Assembly (NCBI GenBank): GCA_010092775.1
Contig: JAADYZ010000259.1
Location: 1-9,381, forward strand
From: Chloroflexota bacterium
GTDB lineage: Bacteria; Chloroflexota; Anaerolineae; Aggregatilineales; UBA3940
Reading direction: 5' to 3'
Length of the DNA: 9,381 nt
The notes under the pieces were generated by a model. It did not search any database. It had not been told where the DNA came from and saw only the letters and a program-made list of their open reading frames with translations. This document shows positions 1 through 4,882 of the stretch, one piece after another. Every line of letters begins with the position of its first letter. The stretch's first letter is position 1. The position numbers and the translations under genes are program-made.

Positions 1-64
1 ATTCGCCGCTGTCGGTCGCGGCCTCGAATGCAGGGGCAGCATCGCCCACTTTAAGTTCACTCAT
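1..64 (-). CDS. Peroxiredoxin (Bcp/PrxQ, AhpC/TSA type), N-terminal fragment
   Basis: Only the first 21 codons are present; the gene runs off the left edge. The ATG is at 64-62 and the protein begins MSELKVGDAAPAFEA, followed by TDSGE. The pattern V-G-x-x-A-P-x-F followed by T-D-x-G is the typical start of the thioredoxin-dependent peroxiredoxins of the AhpC/TSA superfamily, especially Bcp/PrxQ, which reduce hydroperoxides in the cytoplasm through a peroxidatic cysteine. That cysteine would lie outside the window, so the subfamily cannot be confirmed. A GGTGA sequence six bases upstream can serve as the ribosome binding site. The gene is divergent from the STAS-like gene at 270, with about 205 bases between them. 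The N-terminal motif is seen directly; the enzyme function is inferred from the family. Confidence 0.75.
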   Translation of the reverse strand, partial: MSELKVGDAAPAFEAATDSGE

Positions 65-269
65 TGTTCGTCACCACTTTCTGATCGATCCAGATCTTTT
101 CCTGTGTTTTGCCACCAGACTATAGCGATTTGCTCCCCTTCAGACATCCGACCTCAGCCAGGTGGATTAGGCAGGGCGGCAATGTGAAGCTATACATTCG
201 CCCGATCACTCGAAGCATTTCCCTTGTTACGATTAAATCAACCTTATGACATGACGAAAAGAGCACGTT
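65..269. other. Divergent intergenic region between peroxiredoxin and STAS-like gene
   Basis: This 205-base spacer separates two divergent genes and should hold both promoters. On the minus strand a TATAGT hexamer (124-119) is a good -10 match; the best spaced -35 (147-142, ATGTCT) is poor. On the plus strand, TTGTTA (224-229) and TATGAC (245-250) lie only 15 bases apart, so that pair is weak. I see no convincing hairpin, operator dyad or small gene here. An ORF on the minus strand that enters this region is only the antisense of the STAS-like gene. Confidence 0.5.
119..147 (-). promoter_or_regulatory. Candidate promoter for the peroxiredoxin gene
   Basis: TATAGT at 124-119 on the minus strand matches five of six bases of the bacterial -10 consensus. 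A weak -35-like ATGTCT lies 17 bases upstream at 147-142. Transcription would start near 112, giving a leader of roughly 48 bases to the ATG at 64. The spacing is right but the -35 is poor, so this is a tentative call. Confidence 0.3.
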
Positions 270-704
270 ATGGAAATCTCCGTCCGATGGGATAACTCGA
301 AACACAGCATTATTCGCGTCACTTTTGACGGCTACTGGCCTTTCGCCAATCAGAGGATTGGACTGAACAAATTGGACCGCATGCTCGATGAAGTCGAACA
401 TCGCGTTGACCTGCTGATTGAGTTTCTCCACGATGCCAACAGCAACGTCCCATTCAGTTTGTTCAATCGCGACGACATCACCGATCTCTCTTACATGGCG
501 CACCCGAATAGCGGTGTTGTCGTGATGGTCAATGCACCGCGCTACATGTGCTGCGCCACCACAGTCTTTGGGCGGATGTACCCAGATATTGGGGAGCGCA
601 TCATGCATGTCGATAACCTTGATGATGCCTATGCAGTGTTAGGTTTTTTTCAGCTTGGCTACGTCCCATTTGCCAACTTGACTCGCGACTGCTCATGCAA
701 CTGA
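270..704 (+). CDS. Small STAS/SpoIIAA-like protein, paralogue 1
   Basis: A 144-residue soluble protein with no signal peptide or membrane segment. It opens with a short strand-like stretch (MEISVRWD), has a helix-rich middle with VDLLIEF near residues 46-52, a hydrophobic strand HPNSGVVVMV near 78-87, and ends its core with DNLDDAYAVLGFF. This alternation of strands and helices, with the D-E/D-A-Y-x-L-L/V-G ending, resembles the small single-domain STAS/SpoIIAA-like proteins common in Chloroflexota. It is clearly related to the gene at 971-1357 (shared VDLL, HP..GI/V-V-V and DEAY/DDAY motifs), but carries an extra tail of about 18 residues ending DCSCN. STAS domains usually act by protein-protein contact, often with anti-sigma factors or kinases; any such partner here is inference. 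The ATG at 270 has only a weak purine-rich ribosome binding site. Not recognised as a named gene. Confidence 0.75.
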   Translation: MEISVRWDNSKHSIIRVTFDGYWPFANQRIGLNKLDRMLDEVEHRVDLLIEFLHDANSNVPFSLFNRDDITDLSYMAHPNSGVVVMVNAPRYMCCATTVFGRMYPDIGERIMHVDNLDDAYAVLGFFQLGYVPFANLTRDCSCN

Positions 705-970
705 GGGCAAATCCATCAACAGGGGCTTTCAGGCTTGTGAGAGTTGTCGGTAGGGACGACACACATGGCTCAAACTGATCGTTCTTCTAGCCGAATTTGG
801 GTCTGCTGATGGTCGGTAGCTGGGCGAGTCAGTGCTCGCAAACTGACTTGTTCGTATGCTTCGTTCGCCGTGTTCTGCAAAGATGCCCCCATTTCGCCCT
901 TCACAACAGCACGTTATAATGGTTTAGTAAGGGCTTGAAGCAAATGTGGAAGCAAACCAAGGCGGCAGCG
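705..970. other. Intergenic region between the two STAS-like genes
   Basis: No gene is supported in these 266 bases. The stretch contains a perfect 7-bp inverted repeat, AGTCAGT (827-833) and ACTGACT (842-848), separated by 8 bases. It also holds a small hairpin candidate around TGTCG/CGACA near 747-765 and a consensus -10 hexamer TATAAT at 915-920. No strong U-tailed terminator follows the first gene. A TTG at 935 and an ATG at 944 are in frame with the second gene but lack ribosome binding sites and would add residues that the paralogue does not have. Confidence 0.5.
892..920 (+). promoter_or_regulatory. Candidate promoter of second STAS-like gene
   Basis: A perfect TATAAT hexamer sits at 915-920. 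A 17-base spacer separates it from TTTCGC (892-897), which shares only three of six bases with the -35 consensus. A start near 927 would give a leader of about 44 bases to the chosen ATG at 971. The perfect -10 makes the call plausible; the -35 is weak. Confidence 0.45.
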
Positions 971-1357
971 ATGAGCGTCAATCTGATTTGGAAAGATGAA
1001 GACTACGACCTAGCCGAGATGGCCTTTGTCGAAGCGGCCAGTTGGGAGGCCTTCCAAATTGCGGTTGGCCAATATGTCGCCCTCTGCGACACAGCCGAGC
1101 AGCCCGTCGATCTGCTCGTCTCCTTCAACGATTTTGAAGATGTGCGCGAGGGGCTGAACCAATTGGTCCATATGGTCAACGGCGAAGCACTAACGCATCC
1201 GATGGCAGGCATTATGGTCGTGGTGGGCATTGCAGGCCACGAAAGCACATTAGAAGAACTGCTGACGCGCGTCTATCGCGACACGGTCACCAAGGTCTTT
1301 GTGGCCCGCACGATGGATGAGGCCTACGATCTGCTGGGCTATCAATCGGCCAACTAA
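971..1357 (+). CDS. Small STAS/SpoIIAA-like protein, paralogue 2
   Basis: A 128-residue soluble protein when started at ATG 971. I prefer this start because AAGG lies eight bases upstream and the N terminus (MSVNLIWKDED) then aligns with that of the neighbouring paralogue (MEISVRWDNSK). An in-frame TTG at 935 or ATG at 944 would add 9 to 12 residues without support. The layout is strand, helices, VDLLVSF near residues 46-52, HPMAGIMVVV near 77-86, and a closing ARTMDEAYDLLGY. No membrane segment or signal peptide is visible, and the protein is strongly acidic. The pattern matches small STAS-like single-domain proteins; a regulatory binding role is likely but no partner can be named. It converges on the sigma/anti-sigma unit and shares a hairpin with it at 1391-1414. 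Confidence 0.75.
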   Translation: MSVNLIWKDEDYDLAEMAFVEAASWEAFQIAVGQYVALCDTAEQPVDLLVSFNDFEDVREGLNQLVHMVNGEALTHPMAGIMVVVGIAGHESTLEELLTRVYRDTVTKVFVARTMDEAYDLLGYQSAN

Positions 1358-1390
1358 TCCCTTTTCTTGCCAACAAGACGATGAATCAGT

Positions 1391-1414
1391 AAGGGGCTGC
1401 GCGTGCAGCCCCTT
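1391..1414. terminator. Perfect hairpin between convergent genes, possible bidirectional terminator
   Basis: AAGGGGCTGC (1391-1400) and GCAGCCCCTT (1405-1414) form a perfect 10-bp stem around a GCGT loop. It lies 33 bases after the stop of the plus-strand STAS-like gene and 51 bases after the stop of the minus-strand ORF, the usual place for a shared terminator. The T-tracts on both sides are poor (TTGTCGTCT on plus, TTACTGATT on minus), so termination efficiency is uncertain. Confidence 0.55.
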
Positions 1415-1465
1415 GTCGTCTCGCGCTGCGGCGGGACTATTCAGCGTTCCTGCGGGGGGGTGAGT

Positions 1466-2098
1466 TTACTCGAGTGTGTTGGCGAAGAGCAGCGCTTCTT
1501 GCGGACCAGCTTCAGCCGTCACCACGAAGATCTGGCCGTTTTCCTGCCAGGTCACGACAGCCTGCTCAAAGTACGCGCCCTCTTCCTGATCCCAATGGCC
1601 TTCGCCCGTGAACATCAGGCCGGGTTGACCGCGCACTTCGATCTCCTGCAAGCCATCAAGGCCGGTCGGGACGGGGATAATCAGGGTAGTGGTCCAGTCA
1701 AAGCTCTCACTCAGGTCGGCGGCTTCCTCTGCGCTCATACCGAGCAGTTGCAGCATGGCCACAGCCATCTGCTGCGGATCAACATCATCCGGCAGATCGA
1801 CGCTGGGGGACGGGCTCTGCATCACAGAGTAGAAGTCCGAGCCACCGATCTCGCCGTAGGCCTGCATGATGCCACCGGACATGGACGCTTCGATCTCAGC
1901 GCCGTCGAGGCCAGCGGGCAGCAGGTTCGGGTCCAGACCCAGGGCTTCGAAAGCGGCCTGAAGCGGCTCAAGCTCTGGGGTAAAGACCACGACATCGTCA
2001 GTGCGAACGACAACATCGGTCGGGGCATCGAAGTCAGCGGCGACCAGCGGGGTAAACCCGGCCACTTCAGCCGCCTCTTCAACGCTGCCGACGACGAA
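1466..2098 (-). pseudogene. Detached C-terminal domain of the anti-sigma protein (DUF4367-like)
   Basis: An open frame of about 210 codons runs from just after the tandem stops (2104-2099) to TAA at 1468-1466. Its first residues, FVVGSVEEAAEVAGFTPLVA, look like the middle of a protein: S-x-E-E-A-x-x-x-A-G-F-x-P-L is the usual start of DUF4367-like extracytoplasmic domains attached to anti-sigma factors. The middle contains several SVDLPDD-like acidic segments. The end has VVTWQENGQIFVVTAE and EALLFANTLE, again typical of that domain family. The only usable start is GTG at 2065-2063, which has AGAGG about eight bases upstream but would cut into the domain. It is in the same frame as the upstream anti-sigma fragment. 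The open frame shows no decay, so it is either a very recent break, separately translated, or an assembly error. It lacks its own membrane anchor or signal peptide. Confidence 0.6.
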
Positions 2099-2101
2099 TT
2101 A

Positions 2102-2485
2102 CTAGAATAAAACCATCAAATCCGTATCAAAAAAAAAAAAATTATCTTCAAAGGCAGCGGCGATTTCTTCCATGCGCTCCGGATCAACATCGACCAGAAC
2201 GAAGCTCTCAACGCGGAAAATACCGAGGAAATTGCTGGCTAAAGCACGGACCGGAGCCAGCGAGAATAGGGCGACCAGAACGAATACACCAACAACACCG
2301 GCAAGGGCCGCCTGCATCCGACGGCTGGACTTCAGTTGTTCTAACATGGTTCCTCTCTGAATTCTGTGTTTCATCACACGATAAGCTCGCTGTGCATTAG
2401 GTTGTTCGCGCAAACCAGGGTCAAGCGAGCGGAGGTGATGGGTAACCTCGTTGACGTTATCAGATTGGGGCTGATGATGTGACAT
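2102..2485 (-). CDS. Putative membrane-anchored anti-sigma factor, N-terminal part, truncated
   Basis: The ATG at 2485-2483 follows the sigma factor stop by one base (TAACATG) and has a strong GAGGAGAAG ribosome binding site, so the pair is translationally coupled. The product is 127 residues: a polar, basic cytoplasmic part (1-56), one membrane helix (about 57-77), then an outside segment with ALASNFLGIFRVESFVLVDV. The region downstream of the helix matches the style of Chloroflexota anti-sigma-like proteins placed after ECF sigma genes. No cysteines are present, so it has no zinc-binding ZAS motif (HxxxCxxC). The frame ends abruptly: NFFFF is encoded by a 13-T run and is followed by DTDLMVLF and TAG TAA. 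The expected C-terminal domain continues in the same frame downstream. A longer reading from 2719 is rejected because it overlaps sigma region 4. The anti-sigma role is inferred from position and topology. Confidence 0.65.
   Translation of the reverse strand: MSHHQPQSDNVNEVTHHLRSLDPGLREQPNAQRAYRVMKHRIQRGTMLEQLKSSRRMQAALAGVVGVFVLVALFSLAPVRALASNFLGIFRVESFVLVDVDPERMEEIAAAFEDNFFFFDTDLMVLF
2129..2141. repeat. Homopolymer A13 (T13 on the coding strand)
   Basis: Thirteen consecutive A on the plus strand read as T13 within the anti-sigma gene and encode the FFFF of NFFFF. It is the longest mononucleotide run in the window and lies in an AT-rich patch (about 2096-2150) inside a GC-rich gene. Such tracts are prone to replication or transcription slippage and to sequencing error. 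Confidence 0.95.
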
Positions 2486-2486
2486 G

Positions 2487-3074
2487 TTACTTCTCCTCAT
2501 GCATCGCTTGATAGGTGGCCGCGAAGGCCTCTTCTGCACGTGCGAGCAGCGTTCCGATTGAGCTTGGGGCGACACCAATGATCTCAGCCAGTTCCTGATA
2601 GCTGAAGCCCGACTGCCGCAACACCAACAGCTTGGCCGACCGAGCAGGTATGCGAGCCAAAACGGCCTGCACCCGCTGGCGGGTCTCGCGCCGGGTGACC
2701 TCTTCTTCGGGCAGGTCATCCACCTGGATCAACCCCTCACCGCCCTGCTGTTCGCGCTTCAAACGCCGCTGAGCGGCCTTCAGCGCGTTGTAGCCGGTGT
2801 TGGTGGCCACACGGTACAACCAGCCCGATAAACTCTCTGCGCGGCGCAGGGGGCGATCGTAGAGCTTCAGGAATACCTCTTGTGCCAGGTCTTCTGCTTC
2901 CTCGCGGGTGCCGGTCAGGCGAAAGAGCACGCCATAAACCAGATCATAGTGCCGGTGGAATAAGGCCTCGAAAGAGGCTTCATCACCTTCCACGAACTGC
3001 TGCAAAAGCACAGCATCAGACAGGCTCGTTACCGCATTCACAAAAGCATCATCCTCACTCATCGAACGCGACAT
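2487..3074 (-). CDS. ECF (extracytoplasmic function) RNA polymerase sigma factor
   Basis: A sigma-70 family protein of 195 residues from ATG 3074. Region 2 spans about residues 34-100, with EALFHRHYDLVYGVLFRLTG, the acidic DLAQEVFLKLY motif used in core and -10 recognition, and SGWLYRVATNTGYNALK. A charged linker (about 105-130) follows. Region 4 spans about 133-183, with the helix-turn-helix GFSYQELAEIIGVAPSSIGT that contacts the -35 element. Length and the absence of regions 1 and 3 fit the ECF group (RpoE-like). Alternative starts exist: ATG 3062 would give 191 residues; AAGGGTGG lies just upstream of 3074, close for ideal spacing, so the choice is uncertain. A much longer reading from 3209 adds residues unlike the family and is not supported. 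The next gene is its coupled putative anti-sigma factor. Target regulon unknown. Confidence 0.92.
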   Translation of the reverse strand: MSRSMSEDDAFVNAVTSLSDAVLLQQFVEGDEASFEALFHRHYDLVYGVLFRLTGTREEAEDLAQEVFLKLYDRPLRRAESLSGWLYRVATNTGYNALKAAQRRLKREQQGGEGLIQVDDLPEEEVTRRETRQRVQAVLARIPARSAKLLVLRQSGFSYQELAEIIGVAPSSIGTLLARAEEAFAATYQAMHEEK

Positions 3075-3121
3075 CCACCCTTCACAACAACGCCCAAGGT
3101 CCTGATGTGACAGAAAACGCC

Positions 3122-3143
3122 AAAAAGCCCGGCGAATCCAGGC
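3122..3143 (-). terminator. Terminator-like hairpin in the sigma factor leader
   Basis: Read on the minus strand, GCCTGG (3143-3138), a five-base loop ATTCG, and CCGGGC (3132-3127) form a 6-bp stem with one G-U pair, followed by TTTTT (3126-3122). It lies about 48 bases upstream of the sigma start and after the main nuo terminator. It could be a second safety terminator for nuo or an attenuator in the sigma transcript. The stem is short, so strength is moderate. Confidence 0.4.
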
Positions 3144-3232
3144 TATTGGGCGTGATTCAAACGAAGATGGGCAGGGCCATCTTGTGAGATGATCCTGCCG
3201 CCTGACCATTCACCAACGCCCCATCAGCAAAC

Positions 3233-3258
3233 AAAAAGGGCGCAGCAGCGCCGCGCCC
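3233..3258 (-). terminator. Intrinsic terminator of the nuo operon
   Basis: On the minus strand, 22 bases after the nuoN stop, GGGCGCGGC (3258-3250), loop GCT, and GCTGCGCCC (3246-3238) make a 9-bp GC-rich stem with a single G-U pair. TTTTTGTTTG follows immediately (3237-3228). This is a textbook rho-independent terminator and separates nuo from the sigma factor gene. Confidence 0.88.
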
Positions 3259-3280
3259 CTCCAATTCGACTGACTAGCCA

Positions 3281-4780
3281 CTACAGGCCGGCAATCAATG
3301 CCCGCTGTGCAGCGTCGAAGAGTAAGGTGGGCAAGAAGCCCAGCACCAGGGTGCCGATCCCGGTGACCGCTAATGCGGTACCCAAGGCCGGTTTGATGGC
3401 CGGGTACTCCGCTTCTTCGTCGCCGTCGCGCATGTACATCATATAGACGATGCGCATGTAGTAGAAGGCACTGACGACGCTGGTCAACACGCCTACGATG
3501 GCGACAATAGCCAACCAAACGCTCTGCGAGGCCGCGTTGATCGCTACGCCGAAGACGAAAAACTTGCCGACCATCCCTGCCGAGACTGGCAAGCCGGTCA
3601 GCGAAAGCATGAAGATCAACATCATGAGCGCCACCGCTGGGCGGCTTTTGGCCAACCCGGCAAAGTCCTCGATCTCGACGCCGCTGCCATCGTCTTTCTC
3701 GATAGCCATCACGACGGCAAAGGCGCCTAGATTGGTGATGGTATAGGTCAGCATGTAGAAGAGCGCGGCGCTGCTCGCTTCTTGCGCTAGCTCAGGGAAT
3801 TGCGCCGCTGAGAGCGCCACCAGAATGTACCCAGCGTGGGCGATGCTCGAATAGGCCAGCATGCGCTTGGCGTTGCTCTGGGAGATGGCTGTCACATTGC
3901 CCAGGATCATCGTCAGAATGGCGATCGCAATGACCAGCAATCCCCAGGCTTGTGCTGCACCAGGAAAGGCAGTGACCAAGACGCGGATCAGTGCGGCGAA
4001 ACCAGCCACCTTTGCCCCAACCGACATGAAGCCTGTGGCGGCAGTGGGGGCACCCTGATACACGTCGGGCGTCCACATATGGAAGGGGAACGCCGCCACC
4101 TTAAAGCCTAAGCCCACCAGCAGCAGGCCCATCCCAACGAGCGCTAGCGGCAGATTGAGGGCTTCACCGGCCAGCACAGCGGCCACGCCATCCAGGCTCG
4201 TGGTGCCCGTCCCACCGTAGATCAGCGCGACGCCGTAGACGAAGAAGGCACTGGAAAAAGCCCCCAGCAAGAAGTACTTCATACCGGCTTCTTCGGAGCC
4301 AGGATCATCACGGATGAAGGCCGACAGCACATATAGCGGGATGCTGAGCAGTTCCAGCGCGACAAAGACCACCATCAGGTCGTTGGCCAGCGCCATGAAC
4401 ATGCTGCCGACGGTCGTGAACAAGATCAGCGAGTAGTACTCGCCGCGTTCAATGCCGCGCCGGGGCAGGTAGTTCATCGCCATCAAGATACCGAGAATTG
4501 CAGAGAGCAGGAAGATACCCTGCAAGAACAGCGCGTAACCGTCTACGATCACCAGACCGCCAAAGGCCATCTGATCGCCAATGGCGCTGTATTGGTTGAT
4601 CTGAACACCCAGCGCGACACCAGTCGCACCCAGCCCCAAAATCGCGAGCAAAGCGGTCCGCTGCTTGTTCTCATTCGGGATGAACAAATCGACTACCAGC
4701 AGCAATCCGGTATAGGCTGCCAGGATGATCGCCGGCAAGACCGCCAGCAAGTTAAGTGATTCTAGCGTTGGTATATCCAT
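3281..4780 (-). CDS. nuoN: NADH-quinone oxidoreductase subunit N
   Basis: One of the three antiporter-like, proton-pumping membrane subunits of complex I. At 499 residues it is close to the usual length (about 485) and is almost entirely hydrophobic helices. The proton-path residues are present: E143 in FVALELLSIPLYVL, K227 in GLGFKVAAFPFHMWTPDVYQ, K257 in SVGAKVAGF, and K406 in AGMVGKFFVF, matching E133, K217, K247 and K395 of the Escherichia coli protein with a constant shift of 10-11. I place the start at ATG 4780, with AAAGGGG six bases upstream; a TTG one codon earlier is less likely. It is the last gene of the operon, followed by the terminator at 3233-3258. It is separated from nuoM by a 102-base structured gap. 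Confidence 0.97.
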   Translation of the reverse strand: MDIPTLESLNLLAVLPAIILAAYTGLLLVVDLFIPNENKQRTALLAILGLGATGVALGVQINQYSAIGDQMAFGGLVIVDGYALFLQGIFLLSAILGILMAMNYLPRRGIERGEYYSLILFTTVGSMFMALANDLMVVFVALELLSIPLYVLSAFIRDDPGSEEAGMKYFLLGAFSSAFFVYGVALIYGGTGTTSLDGVAAVLAGEALNLPLALVGMGLLLVGLGFKVAAFPFHMWTPDVYQGAPTAATGFMSVGAKVAGFAALIRVLVTAFPGAAQAWGLLVIAIAILTMILGNVTAISQSNAKRMLAYSSIAHAGYILVALSAAQFPELAQEASSAALFYMLTYTITNLGAFAVVMAIEKDDGSGVEIEDFAGLAKSRPAVALMMLIFMLSLTGLPVSAGMVGKFFVFGVAINAASQSVWLAIVAIVGVLTSVVSAFYYMRIVYMMYMRDGDEEAEYPAIKPALGTALAVTGIGTLVLGFLPTLLFDAAQRALIAGL

Positions 4781-4810
4781 CAAGCGCCCCTTTCAGGAGT
4801 TCCACCGGAA

Positions 4811-4879
4811 CACCCCCGCGCTGGTCGTCGCTGCTCCCCGAAAAAGGGGGGAGGTTCTTATGCAACGACACGGGGGGTG
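4811..4879 (-). other. Structured RNA element in the nuoM-nuoN gap
   Basis: The transcript between nuoM and nuoN can fold into a long imperfect stem-loop. The outer arms are CACCCCCCG (4879-4871) and CGGGGGTG (4818-4811), with one bulge. The middle arms are GTCGTTGC (4869-4862) and GCAGCGAC (4834-4827), with one U-G pair. The inner hairpin is CTCCCC (4853-4848) and GGGGAG (4839-4834), sharing its last base with the middle arm. No U-tract follows, so it is not a standard terminator. A further small hairpin, GTTCC-ACC-GGAAC, lies at 4799-4811 next to the nuoN ribosome binding site. It could stabilise or process the mRNA; function is inferred. Confidence 0.6.
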
Positions 4880-4882
4880 CTG

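Noticed and set aside
120..608. Minus-strand open frame of 162 codons opposite the first STAS-like gene
   Set aside because: The plus-strand product has a clear paralogue in the window; the minus-strand one has none and extends into the promoter region.
1403..2110. Plus-strand open frame of 235 codons opposite the anti-sigma C-terminal domain
   Set aside because: The minus-strand reading gives a protein with recognisable domain character, while this one does not. Its start lies in the terminator-like hairpin at 1391-1414, and it is probably an antisense shadow. It does not explain the tandem stops.
2102..2719. Longer form of the anti-sigma gene starting at 2719
   Set aside because: The first 78 codons overlap sigma region 4 in another frame and read as low-quality sequence. 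The ATG at 2485 has a strong ribosome binding site and fits the sigma stop.
3075..3209. N-terminal extension of the sigma factor to 3209
   Set aside because: The extra 45 residues (Trp/Arg/Cys-rich) are unlike any ECF sigma N terminus and would be encoded across the leader hairpin. A start near 3074 or 3062 fits the family length.
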